Below are positions 1 to 7,964 of a stretch of 32,919 nt of DNA, piece by piece (the stretch's first letter is position 1; each line of letters opens with the position of its first letter). The DNA is from an uncultured Clostridia bacterium (lineage in GTDB: Bacteria > Bacillota > Clostridia > TANB77 > CAG-508), in contig CANQCT010000014.1 of the NCBI GenBank assembly GCA_947589835.1, positions 1 to 32,919 of the forward strand, read 5' to 3'. The notes beneath the pieces are model-generated. The model saw only the letters and a list, made by a program, of their open reading frames with translations, did no database searches and had not been told where the DNA came from. The position numbers and the translations under genes were made by a program.

Positions 1-207
1 AACAAAAGTGTATTACTACTCGAATTTGGAGTAGGATTTAATACACTTGGAATTATAAGATTTCCATTTGAACAAATTACACTTGAAAATAAAAATTGGA
101 CTTTAGTTAGATTTAATAAAGATACAAAAAGTTTTTATAATTTAGAAGATAGATTTATAGAAATACAAGAAGATATAAAAAAATTTATTGAAGAAAAGGA
201 AAATTAA
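1..207 (+). CDS. SIR2-family (sirtuin-like) protein, C-terminal end only
   Basis: Frame 1 is open from the window edge to a TAA at 205-207, giving the last 68 residues of a protein whose start lies outside. The visible part has the pattern LLLEFGVGFNT followed by IIRFPFE, which is typical of the C-terminal part of the Rossmann fold in SIR2-like NAD-dependent deacylases of Firmicutes. The last 25 residues are charged and helical (EIQEDIKKFIEEKEN). The next gene starts 2 bases after the stop, so the two are probably co-transcribed. The family call rests on a short segment; the catalytic His and the zinc cysteines are not visible. Confidence 0.7.
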   Translation, partial: NKSVLLLEFGVGFNTLGIIRFPFEQITLENKNWTLVRFNKDTKSFYNLEDRFIEIQEDIKKFIEEKEN

Positions 208-209
208 AA

Positions 210-977
210 ATGATAATAAATACAGGTTGTAGAACAGATATACCAGCATTTTATTCAAAATGGTTAATGAATAGAATAAGAGAAGGTTTTGTTTATGTAA
301 GAAATCCATATTATAAATCACAAGTTACAAAGTATAGTCTATCTCCAAATGTAGTAGATTGTCTTGCATTTTGTACTAAAAATCCAGAGCCAATGCTAAA
401 ATATTTAGATGAATTAGATGTATATAAACAATATTGGTTTGTTACAATAACACCTTATGGAAAAGATATAGAGCCAGTAGTTCCAGATAAAGAAAAACTA
501 ATTGAAAGTTTTAAAAAATTATCAGAGCATATTGGAGTTAATTCTACCCACTGGAGATATGATCCAATATTTATTGGAATGGGATATAATATAGAAAAGC
601 ATATAGAAGAATTGACAATTCATAGTTGTTGTGAAAAAACATATCTTGCTGAATATGGTATTGATTGCAAAGGTTGTATGAGTCAAGAAATAGTAGAAAA
701 AGGAATAGGAACAAAATTAAACCCACCAAAAAGAAAAAGCCTTCGAGAAGATTGTAATTGCTTAATGGAAAATGATATAGGAGCATATAATACTTGTGGA
801 CATCTATGTAAATATTGCTATGCTAATGCAAATGTAGGTCTAGTTAAAGAAAATATGAAAAAAAATATTTCTACATCTCCATTTTTGATTGGTGGAAATG
901 AAGAAGGCGACAAAATAATAGAAGCAAAACAAAAGAGTTGGAAAACAAATAAAAGTGAACAGATTAGTTTGATATAA
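210..977 (+). CDS. DUF1848 family protein with CX3CX2C motif, probably internally shortened
   Basis: 255 residues. The N-terminus (INTGCRTDIPAFYSKW) and the HWRYDPIFI stretch at about 114-122 are hallmarks of DUF1848, a family of unknown function. Near the C-terminus are Cys196, Cys200 and Cys203 (CGHLCKYCYAN), a radical-SAM-like cysteine arrangement characteristic of the family, after a cysteine-rich segment at 140-156. From memory, relatives have about 300-310 residues, with a segment of 50-60 residues between the YDPIF motif and the CCE motif; here only about 15 residues separate them (Gly123 to Ser139). This suggests an in-frame internal deletion, so activity is doubtful. The start ATG lies 2 bases after the sirtuin stop, with a weak AAAAGGA site. 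Family confident, function unknown. Confidence 0.8.
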   Translation: MIINTGCRTDIPAFYSKWLMNRIREGFVYVRNPYYKSQVTKYSLSPNVVDCLAFCTKNPEPMLKYLDELDVYKQYWFVTITPYGKDIEPVVPDKEKLIESFKKLSEHIGVNSTHWRYDPIFIGMGYNIEKHIEELTIHSCCEKTYLAEYGIDCKGCMSQEIVEKGIGTKLNPPKRKSLREDCNCLMENDIGAYNTCGHLCKYCYANANVGLVKENMKKNISTSPFLIGGNEEGDKIIEAKQKSWKTNKSEQISLI

Positions 978-1020
978 ACCTGACAAATTACAATTTATAT
1001 AAATAATTAACCAAAACTAT

Positions 1021-1050
1021 AGGGTGACTTAAAATCACCCTAATTTTTTA
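1021..1050 (+). terminator. Rho-independent terminator after the DUF1848 gene
   Basis: A 7 bp stem AGGGTGA (1021-1027) / TCACCCT (1035-1041) with a 7-base loop is followed by a T-rich tract. It closes the sirtuin-DUF1848 unit. Confidence 0.8.
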
Positions 1051-1205
1051 TTGTCATCCCGCTAAAAGTTACACTTTTAGGCAGTTTTAGGAGAGCAGGT
1101 GCACTCTCTCTTCCTGCAATTTTTAAAATTTTAAAAAAATTTTAAAAATTTTTCGAAAAATTACCCATTTGCAAAAATAATTGTGTTCTTAATATATAGA
1201 AAAGC

Positions 1206-1236
1206 ATAATATCTATAAAGAGATATTATAAGGGAG
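1206..1236 (+). promoter_or_regulatory. Perfect 9 bp hairpin directly before a ribosome binding site
   Basis: ATAATATCT (1206-1214) and AGATATTAT (1221-1229) form a perfect inverted repeat with a 6-base loop. It is immediately followed by AGGGAG (1231-1236), the ribosome binding site of the gene starting at 1245. It could be an operator or an RNA hairpin controlling the small gene and the recombinase. Function is inferred from position only. Confidence 0.45.
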
Positions 1237-1244
1237 TTTAATTA

Positions 1245-1460
1245 ATGAAAATTACCTTTTTAAGAACCAAAAAAGTAAATTATATGCAAATTTATTTGAA
1301 AGAGGAAGAATTAGAAAAAGATAATACAAAAGAAATTATAGAAGAATATAAAAAGAAAAAATACAACATAGCAATTTTCATAGCAGGCAAAGAGAATTAT
1401 CCCGAAATTCTTGAAAAAATAATTACAAAACAACTGGAAGAAAAAAGAATAGTATGTTAA
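1245..1460 (+). CDS. Small protein of unknown function upstream of serine recombinase
   Basis: 71 residues, rich in Lys and Glu, with an alternating strand/helix pattern (IAIFIAG in the middle, then a helix ending at the C-terminus). It has a good ribosome binding site (AGGGAG, 8 bases before ATG). Its stop at 1458-1460 lies 41 bases before the recombinase start, so both are probably translated from one message. I do not recognise the family. Its position suggests an accessory gene of the recombinase element, but this is only context. Confidence 0.55.
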   Translation: MKITFLRTKKVNYMQIYLKEEELEKDNTKEIIEEYKKKKYNIAIFIAGKENYPEILEKIITKQLEEKRIVC

Positions 1461-1501
1461 CATCAAGCTTAAGCAATATCAGGCAGGAAGGGAATAATAA
1501 A

Positions 1502-3082
1502 ATGAGAGTTGTAGGGTATTGTAGGTTAAGTCGAGATGAAGATAAAGAAAATTACTCGAGTATAGAAGAACAAAAAAGAATTATAAAAGATTATGCTTCT
1601 ACTCGTAATTGGATCATAACAGATGACGACTTCTACATAGACGATAATGTTTCGGGATACACCTTTAACAGACCTGATTTTTCAAGAATGATTGAGAAAG
1701 TAAAAGGAGGTAAGATAGATGTAGTTATAGCAAAAGATTTATCAAGAATAGGCAGAAATAATGGAAAAGTGTTAGTTTTAATAGACGAATTTAAAAATAT
1801 GCAAAAAAATTTAATATTAGTTTCAGAAATGGGTGGAACTTATGATGTTTTAAATGATAGAGATGATACTATTGGAATTACAACATGGTTTAACGAAAGG
1901 TATGTAAAGGATTGTTCAAGAAAAACAAGAGATCATATGTATTCTAAACAAAAATCTGGAAGACTAATCATGGGAAATTATTATGGATATATAAAAGATA
2001 AAGATGATATAACAAAATTATATGTTGATGAAGATATAAGACCTGTTATAGAACTTATATTTAAATTATATACAGAAGAAGGTTTAGGAAGAAAAAAGAT
2101 TTGCGACATTTTAAATAGCAAATATAACTATCCTACACCATCTGAATATTATCAAATAAAACATTTAGAAAGAGGAAGAATATATAAGCATCCAGTACAA
2201 AAATTATGGTCTACATACATGATTAGTAATATATTGAATAATGATGTATATTGTGGAAATTTAAGAACTCACAAGAAAAAAACAGTTTCAATTAGAGGAA
2301 GAGCAGTAAAACTTCCAGAGGAAGAACATTTTGTGTTTGAAAATCATCATGAGGGGGTTATATCAAAAGAAACTTTTAAGTTAGCACAAGAGATAAAAAT
2401 GAGAAAGGCTACTACTAAATCTACTGCAGGTACAAGAAAAAGAAATTATATCTTTTCAGGATTTTGTAAATGTGGTGATTGTGGTTTTGGAGCATCTGGT
2501 ATAACAATAACAAGGAAAAATTCTCAAAAAGGATATGAGTGTTCTCAGTATAGAACTTATGGAAAAGCTAGGTGCAAATGTCATGAAATAAAAGAAATAG
2601 ATATACTTATTCATTTAAAAGAATTTCTAAAGTTTACAAAAGAGCAGTATATGGAAGAAATTAAGAAAATAGAAATTGCAAATAAAACTACAAATCCAAT
2701 AAATCAAAAAGAAAAGATTAAATTAGAAATTGAAAACTTAAATAACGAATATAAAGTATTGATAAATCAAAAAATAAAAGATTTAAGTGTTAGCACAAAT
2801 GATTATCAAAAAAGTATAATCGAAAATACATATAAAGAATTAGAAAAATGCAAAACAGATAGAATAGAGAAGCTTCAAAAAATGTTAGGACAAGAAATAG
2901 AAGATTCTGAAAAGGAAAAGGTAAAAGAATTAAAAACAGCTATAGAGTATTTTGATGAAATAATTTCATCAGATGAGCCTAATAGATATATTTTAGAATG
3001 TTTAATTAATCGAATATGGATTTATCATGACAAAAGCATAAAATTTGAATTAAAACCAGACATAGCAAAGTTACTTGAATAA
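1502..3082 (+). CDS. Large serine recombinase
   Basis: 526 residues. The resolvase domain starts with VVGYCRLSRDED, with Ser10 as the expected nucleophile and arginines at 8 and in the DLSRIGRN motif. It is followed by the recombinase domain (about 150-310), a cysteine-rich zinc ribbon (about 325-375, CKCGDCGFG and YECSQY) and a C-terminal coiled coil. Such enzymes integrate and excise mobile elements. I chose ATG 1502 rather than the in-frame ATG at 1454 because GAAGGG lies just before 1502 and the family motif begins there. No other element genes or obvious attachment sites were found, so this may be a remnant or a very small element. Its base composition matches the neighbours and it contains no in-frame CGG. 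Confidence 0.93.
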   Translation: MRVVGYCRLSRDEDKENYSSIEEQKRIIKDYASTRNWIITDDDFYIDDNVSGYTFNRPDFSRMIEKVKGGKIDVVIAKDLSRIGRNNGKVLVLIDEFKNMQKNLILVSEMGGTYDVLNDRDDTIGITTWFNERYVKDCSRKTRDHMYSKQKSGRLIMGNYYGYIKDKDDITKLYVDEDIRPVIELIFKLYTEEGLGRKKICDILNSKYNYPTPSEYYQIKHLERGRIYKHPVQKLWSTYMISNILNNDVYCGNLRTHKKKTVSIRGRAVKLPEEEHFVFENHHEGVISKETFKLAQEIKMRKATTKSTAGTRKRNYIFSGFCKCGDCGFGASGITITRKNSQKGYECSQYRTYGKARCKCHEIKEIDILIHLKEFLKFTKEQYMEEIKKIEIANKTTNPINQKEKIKLEIENLNNEYKVLINQKIKDLSVSTNDYQKSIIENTYKELEKCKTDRIEKLQKMLGQEIEDSEKEKVKELKTAIEYFDEIISSDEPNRYILECLINRIWIYHDKSIKFELKPDIAKLLE

Positions 3083-3129
3083 AATTTATATAAGCAAAAT
3101 CAAAATAATTTTTAAGACCTTTAAAAAGC

Positions 3130-3158
3130 TTGAAAAATAATTGTAAGTATAGTAAAAT
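3130..3158 (+). promoter_or_regulatory. Predicted sigma-A promoter for the nucleotidyltransferase gene
   Basis: TTGAAA (3130-3135), a 17-base spacer and TAAAAT (3153-3158) lie 42 bases before the start at 3201. Confidence 0.5.
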
Positions 3159-3200
3159 TATTATAGCTTAAAATATTATAAAACAAAGGAGGGGAAAAGC

Positions 3201-3555
3201 ATGAAAAAGAAAATACCAAAAAAAATAAATGAGATATTAAATGAATTTATTGATGGAGTAAATAAAATACTAGGAGATAGAGTAAAAAAAATAATTCTTT
3301 ATGGCTCATACGCAAGACGGAGATTTTAATGAAAGTTCCGATATAGATATTATGATTTTAACAGATCTTTCTAATGATGAAATAGTTGAATATAGAGATA
3401 AAATATGGGATTATGCTTATGATATTGAAAGTGATAATAATTTCGATATTGATTTATCACCTTTAGTAAAAAATATAGATAGTTATAATAAAAGAATAGA
3501 AGTAGTACCATTTTATATGAATGTACAAAAGGAAGGAGTGGTATTATATGGGTGA
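3201..3555 (+). CDS. MNT-type nucleotidyltransferase, read through a +1 shift at CGG
   Basis: A start at ATG 3201, with AGGAGGGG before it, gives 39 residues ending in ILYGSYAR. An in-frame CGG follows at 3318-3320 and then a TAA at 3327. Skipping the C at 3318 continues the family motif without any other change (YGSYARGDFNESSDID), giving 117 residues. The GSxAxG motif and DID are the nucleotide- and metal-binding residues of minimal nucleotidyltransferases, which act as antitoxins (AMP-transferases) for HEPN toxins. The stop overlaps the start of a HEPN-like remnant at 3548. It could be a plain frameshift pseudogene, but the same lesion occurs in five other genes of the window. Confidence 0.85.
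3318..3320 (+). other. CGG shift site 1 (MNT nucleotidyltransferase, codon 40)
   Basis: Context AGA CGG A. Zero-frame stop two codons later; skipping C gives GGA, the conserved Gly of GSYARG. Confidence 0.85.
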
Positions 3556-3580
3556 TGAAGAATATTTAAATCAAAACTAA
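3548..3580 (+). pseudogene. HEPN toxin gene remnant, first 10 codons
   Basis: ATG 3548 overlaps the nucleotidyltransferase stop and has an AAGGAGTG site 9 bases upstream, exactly where a HEPN partner gene usually starts. The peptide is MGDEEYLNQN, then TAA; the beginning resembles HEPN proteins of MNT/HEPN pairs. The rest of the gene is missing and peroxiredoxin sequence begins within about 25 bases. This looks like one side of a deletion junction. Confidence 0.5.
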
Positions 3581-3603
3581 AATAAAAAATCCCCAAATTT
3601 TAA

Positions 3604-4161
3604 GACTTTACCCCCGTGTGCACAACGGAAATAATAGCTCTTTCAAAAGCAAATCCATATTTTGAAAGGCTAAATACAAGTTTAATTGGCTTAAGTGTAG
3701 ATAGTAACGCCTCACACTTAGCATGGATTTATGATATTTACCTAAAAACAGGAATAAAAGTACCATTTCCAATTATAGCGGATAGAAATGGTACAATTGC
3801 CAGAAAATATGGAATGATTTCAAATGATGTAAGTACAACTGAAACTGTAAGAAATGTATTTATAATAGATGATAAAGGCATAGTAAGACTTATACTAGTA
3901 TATCCAATGAATGTAGGAAGAAGCATACCAGAAATTTTAAGAGCCTTAACAGCACTTCAAGTAGCAGACTTAAACAATGCCTCAATGCCTGCAAACTGGG
4001 TACCATGTGAGCCAGTAATTTTGCCACCACCTAAAACATTTGCAGAACTTCAAGCAAGAAATGCTCAAATAGAAAAAGATAGAAACGGAATGGCTTGGTA
4101 TTTAAGCTTTAAAGACCCAAAAGATTGCAAGGTTATTGAAGATAAAGAAAACAAAAGATAA
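3604..4161 (+). pseudogene. Peroxiredoxin (1-Cys/Prx6 type), 5' end deleted
   Basis: From 3604 the frame reads DFTPVCTTE, the peroxidatic cysteine motif, and continues for 185 residues to a normal C-terminus (MPANWVPCEPV, PPPKT), as in Prx6-type peroxiredoxins that reduce peroxides. The usual first 40-45 residues, with the start codon and ribosome binding site, are absent: an in-frame TAA stands directly before the Asp codon and the upstream DNA belongs to the toxin-antitoxin remnant. A GTG at 3616 opens the frame but has no ribosome binding site and would begin at the active-site loop. The gene is therefore probably dead, or expressed only as a fragment. Confidence 0.75.
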
Positions 4162-4190
4162 ATGTTTTAATATTGATAATTTTATTTTTT

Positions 4191-4228
4191 TATGCTAATA
4201 TGAAATAAAATATTAGCATAATTTTTTT
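4191..4228 (+). terminator. Rho-independent terminator after the peroxiredoxin
   Basis: A perfect 11 bp stem, TATGCTAATAT (4191-4201) with ATATTAGCATA (4210-4220), is followed by seven T. The next gene starts only 21 bases later. Confidence 0.85.
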
Positions 4229-4248
4229 GTTAGAAAGGATGAAAAAGT

Positions 4249-5220
4249 ATGAAAAAAGCACTAAAAGTACTATTAGTTACTTTATTTATCATTTTGGTAA
4301 TATCATTATGCATATTATCTTATTTGTATTTTACGGGTAAAATAACAAAACAAGAAATTAATCAAAATGTTGGAGAATCAAACAATATTCAAAATACAAT
4401 TGAAACCGAACCAATATTTACAATAGAAAATTATCCTAAAGTAGATGCTTCACTCGCTACACAACCTTTAACAAATGCATTTATAAAAAATTTTACTAAT
4501 CAAAATATAGATACAAGCAAACTAAATTACACTAACACTCATCCTGGATATATAAAACTAATAAATGGAGAAGTTGATTTACTTGTAGTAACAGAACCAT
4601 CAGAAGAAGAATTAGCGCTAGCAAAAGAAAAAAATGTTGAACTAGAAGTAATTCCAGTAGTCAAAGAAGGCTTTGTGTTTTATATAAATGGAGAAAATAG
4701 AGTAAATAATTTAAGTTTAGAACAAATTCAAAAAATTTACACAGGTGAAATCACAAATTGGTCACAAGTAGGTGGAGAAAATTTAGAAATTAAAGCTTTC
4801 CAAAGACCAGAAAATTCAGGTAGTCAAACAGGAATGCTATCATTGGTAATGAAAGACTTAAAATTAGCACCACCTCCAAAAGAAAATTTAATACAAAGTA
4901 TGTCAGAAATTATTAACTTAGTGTCTGATTATGATAATGGAAAAAATGCAATAGGCTATTCTTATTACTATTATGCAAAAACTATGTACGCAAGTATTGA
5001 TGAAAAAGTAGCAAATGGAATTAAATTACTATCTATAAATGGTGTAGAGCCTAATAACGAGAACATTAGAAGTGGAAAATATCCATTAAATACTGCATAT
5101 TATATTGTAATAAATAAAAATGAGCCTAAGGAAAGCAATGTAAGAAAATTAGCAGAAGCAATGCTTTCTGCAAGAGGACAAGCAGTGGCAGAAAGTGTGG
5201 GTTATGTCGGAATTAAATAA
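4249..5220 (+). CDS. PstS-like periplasmic-binding-type protein, membrane anchored
   Basis: 323 residues. A single N-terminal hydrophobic segment (about 6-30) lacks a lipobox cysteine, so it is probably an uncleaved anchor. The rest resembles the PBP-like/PstS phosphate-binding domain: SLEQIQKIYTGEITNWSQVGG and then a Gly/Ser-rich turn (RPENSGSQTG) match the classic regions of that fold. No phosphate transporter genes are adjacent. It overlaps the next gene by about 17 bases, so the two are co-transcribed and perhaps act together at the cell surface. Substrate unproven. Start supported by GAAAGGATG upstream. Confidence 0.75.
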   Translation: MKKALKVLLVTLFIILVISLCILSYLYFTGKITKQEINQNVGESNNIQNTIETEPIFTIENYPKVDASLATQPLTNAFIKNFTNQNIDTSKLNYTNTHPGYIKLINGEVDLLVVTEPSEEELALAKEKNVELEVIPVVKEGFVFYINGENRVNNLSLEQIQKIYTGEITNWSQVGGENLEIKAFQRPENSGSQTGMLSLVMKDLKLAPPPKENLIQSMSEIINLVSDYDNGKNAIGYSYYYYAKTMYASIDEKVANGIKLLSINGVEPNNENIRSGKYPLNTAYYIVINKNEPKESNVRKLAEAMLSARGQAVAESVGYVGIK

Positions 5221-6550
5221 TTTAGAAATGAATAAAGACGATACTTATAAAACACAAAAAAAATCATCTAATAAAATGCTATTTTGGTGTTTGTTTATTT
5301 TTACATTTATAATGATAACAGTAACATTCGCAATCATTTATTTAGAAAATCAAAATAAAAACAATAATCAAATACAACAACATACATATAATCAAGCGGA
5401 AAAGGTAGATTTAACAGTAAAATTAACAGACACATATCATGAAAACTCGCTAAATACAACTGCATATTATTATTTAGATGGAGTTACAAAAACAGAAAAA
5501 GAATATTATGATGAAGAATATTATTTAAAAGAATATAATAAAAAATATAGATACATACAAATAAAAGGATTAAAGAATAAAGAAATTGAAAACAAAATAA
5601 ATAATGAAATTATGCAAAAGGTATTATCATTAGATAGTAACAATTATAAAGAAATAACAGCATATGTATATGCAAATTTTGCAAATATACTTTCTGTTTA
5701 TATTTCAGGCACTAAAGATAAAGATGTATTTCAAGAAGAACTTAATTATCGTTTGGATACTGGCGAAAAAATCAAATTTGAAGACTTATTTACTAGTAAA
5801 GAAGATGCAAAAATAGTGCTAAGTCAAGCAATTTATAACCAGTTAGCAAAAGACTATGTTATAAAAGAAGAAAATTATGGTGATATTTCAAAAGAAGATT
5901 ATTCAATAATTGAAATGCAGGCATTTGAAATAATGAATGATTATAACAACAATGAAAAAGTAGAGTTTTGCATAACACCAGAAAAAATCTTTGCAGAAAT
6001 TAATAATAAGAATGTTGAAATTAATATGACTGATTTTTATCAATATATTGCAATTTATAAAAGATATTTAACTAAACAAAGTTTATATGAGAACGATAAC
6101 CAAAATTATGAATTATTTGTGTTTTCTGAAAAAGATTTTGAAGATTGCTTTTATAGTAAATTAGAAGAGGTAGATGAAAACTTATTTGTAGAAATAGATT
6201 TATACAACTATTCAGAAAATGAACAAGAAGAAATAGAAAAAATAATGAAAGAGAATATGGAAAATGTTCTAGCAGAAGTAAAGCAAAAAGCAAATCAAAG
6301 TAAAGACAAAGCTTATTATTTGTATTATAGTGATACAACAAGTTATGGCGTAAATGAAATAGATGCAAATAATCCAGATGATGTAGTTTTAGTAACTATG
6401 GATAAAAATTACTATATGCAGTATGGAAAAGAAGCTATATCTTTTAAAAATAGAAATGATACAAATGCAAATATAGAACCTTCATATGACACAGCAAATG
6501 CAAAAATGTATTTTTATGTAGACGGAAAATTCATATCGCAAGAAATTTAA
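5204..6550 (+). CDS. Single-pass membrane protein with DUF3298-like extracytoplasmic region
   Basis: 448 residues from ATG 5204. A later in-frame ATG at 5228 is possible, and neither has a clear ribosome binding site because the start lies inside the previous gene. One membrane segment (about 25-47) is followed by a Glu/Lys/Tyr-rich outer region. The pattern YRYIQIKGLKNKEIENKIN, then FANILSVYISGT and LDTGEKIKFEDLF, is like the DUF4163/DUF3298 domains of RsiV and PdaC. RsiV relatives bind lysozyme and PdaC-type enzymes act on peptidoglycan, but no polysaccharide deacetylase domain is present here. Probably a surface-sensing or envelope protein working with the overlapping PBP-like protein. Confidence 0.65.
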   Translation: MSELNNLEMNKDDTYKTQKKSSNKMLFWCLFIFTFIMITVTFAIIYLENQNKNNNQIQQHTYNQAEKVDLTVKLTDTYHENSLNTTAYYYLDGVTKTEKEYYDEEYYLKEYNKKYRYIQIKGLKNKEIENKINNEIMQKVLSLDSNNYKEITAYVYANFANILSVYISGTKDKDVFQEELNYRLDTGEKIKFEDLFTSKEDAKIVLSQAIYNQLAKDYVIKEENYGDISKEDYSIIEMQAFEIMNDYNNNEKVEFCITPEKIFAEINNKNVEINMTDFYQYIAIYKRYLTKQSLYENDNQNYELFVFSEKDFEDCFYSKLEEVDENLFVEIDLYNYSENEQEEIEKIMKENMENVLAEVKQKANQSKDKAYYLYYSDTTSYGVNEIDANNPDDVVLVTMDKNYYMQYGKEAISFKNRNDTNANIEPSYDTANAKMYFYVDGKFISQEI

Positions 6551-6569
6551 AATTAGAGTTAATTGATCG

Positions 6570-6587
6570 AATAGTACTATTTAAGCT
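6570..6587. repeat. Solitary end of the palindromic intergenic element
   Basis: AATAGTACTATTTAAGCT equals the terminal repeat of the elements at 8732, 13314, 14625, 17355 and 21482, but the rest of the element is absent. The following TTAATGTAATTATA is identical to the sequence flanking the element at 21482-21597. Confidence 0.7.
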
Positions 6588-6708
6588 TAATGTAATTATA
6601 ACTATCAACTAGTATGAAAAAACTAGTAAAAATATTAATAGCCATTTGTTTTTACAATATTACTTGATAAAATAAATATGAAGCTATAAATATAAATGAG
6701 AGGGAAAA

Positions 6709-7908
6709 ATGAATATACTAATAAACATTAATAATAAACATATAAAACAAGACAATACTTTGTTAAATTCAATACAAAAATCTAATAAAAAGGTACTAAT
6801 ACTATCATGTGGAACAGGTGGAGGCCATAATACAGCCGCCAAAGCTATACAAGAAGAACTTCTTGCAAGAAATATTAAAGCTGACTTTAAAGAATACTTA
6901 GAAATTATTAACAATAAATTAAAAGACAAAGTTAATAATTTATATATAAAATCTACAAATAACAATGGAAGAGTATTTAAAAGTGTATATAATTTAGGAA
7001 AAATTTATGAAAAAACCAAATTGAAATCTCCTGTATATTTGCTTAATAGTTTAAATAAAAGAAAATTATATAATTACATTAAAAACAATCAATATAGCTA
7101 TATTGTAACTACTCATTTATTTGCAGCTCAAGCATTAACAGCTATAAAAAAGAAACATCATATTCATTTTTTGCAAGTTGCAACAGACTATGTAAGCATA
7201 CCTTTTTGGGAAGAAACAAATCCAGATTATTTTGTTATTCCAAGCAAAGAATTAGAATCAGACTTTTTAGAAAAGGGAATTAAAAAGCAAAAATTACTAC
7301 CATTAGGTATTCCTGTAATGAAGCAATATAGAGAAAAATACAATAAACAAGAAATACAAAGAAAATTAAATTTAGATCCTAACAAAAAGTATATTTTAAT
7401 TTTAAATGGAAGTATGGGATTTGGAAATATAAAAGAAATAGCAAAAGAATTACTAGCAAATATTAAAGATTTTACATTTATAATTTCTTGTGGAAACAAT
7501 ACCAAGCTATATGATTTTCTTAATACTGAATATAAAAACAATAAAAGAATTATAACGCTTCCATATAATAATGAATTAGCTAAATATATGGCAAGTTCTG
7601 AAGTTATACTTAGCAAGCCAGGAGGCTTAACAACAACTGAAATTGCCACAATGAGAAAACCACTAATTCACATAATGCCAATACCAGGATGTGAAAACTA
7701 TAATGCGAATTTCTTTGCAGAAAGAGAAATGTCACTTAAATGTGAAAATATTGAAGAAGTAATAACTAATACAAAAATATTAGTAGAAAATGAAGCAATG
7801 CAAAATAAAATATCACTAAATCAAGAAAAGTACATAACAGGAGATGCAACAGAAAAAATAGCAGATATTGTTATAAAAGAATTAAACAGGGGTAAGTTTG
7901 AAAAATAA
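6709..7908 (+). CDS. UgtP/MGDG-synthase-like diacylglycerol glycosyltransferase
   Basis: 399 residues. The N-terminal domain has VLILSCGTGGGHNTAA, the glycine-rich GGGH loop of the GT28-type UDP-sugar:diacylglycerol glycosyltransferases (UgtP, MGDG synthase). The C-terminal domain has SKPGGLTTTEI, which binds the nucleotide sugar. These peripheral membrane enzymes make glycolipids used as membrane lipids and lipoteichoic acid anchors. The next gene is a PlsC-like acyltransferase, consistent with a membrane lipid cluster. The first 28 residues before the core motif are unusually polar. Start supported by GAGAGGG just upstream. Confidence 0.85.
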   Translation: MNILININNKHIKQDNTLLNSIQKSNKKVLILSCGTGGGHNTAAKAIQEELLARNIKADFKEYLEIINNKLKDKVNNLYIKSTNNNGRVFKSVYNLGKIYEKTKLKSPVYLLNSLNKRKLYNYIKNNQYSYIVTTHLFAAQALTAIKKKHHIHFLQVATDYVSIPFWEETNPDYFVIPSKELESDFLEKGIKKQKLLPLGIPVMKQYREKYNKQEIQRKLNLDPNKKYILILNGSMGFGNIKEIAKELLANIKDFTFIISCGNNTKLYDFLNTEYKNNKRIITLPYNNELAKYMASSEVILSKPGGLTTTEIATMRKPLIHIMPIPGCENYNANFFAEREMSLKCENIEEVITNTKILVENEAMQNKISLNQEKYITGDATEKIADIVIKELNRGKFEK

Positions 7909-7964
7909 TATTTAATTATTAACCAAATTTTGTATCTCGTATGGAAAGGGATGTTTAAGTAATA

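Noticed and set aside
3738..3926. Open frame on the minus strand within the peroxiredoxin
   Set aside because: Antisense shadow of a conserved coding sequence, no ribosome binding site or family motif. The same holds for the other open frames opposite to or within the listed genes.
6614..6667. 17-codon frame MKKLVKILIAICFYNIT
   Set aside because: Looks like a signal peptide start, but it has no ribosome binding site and stops inside the hydrophobic stretch. At most a relic.
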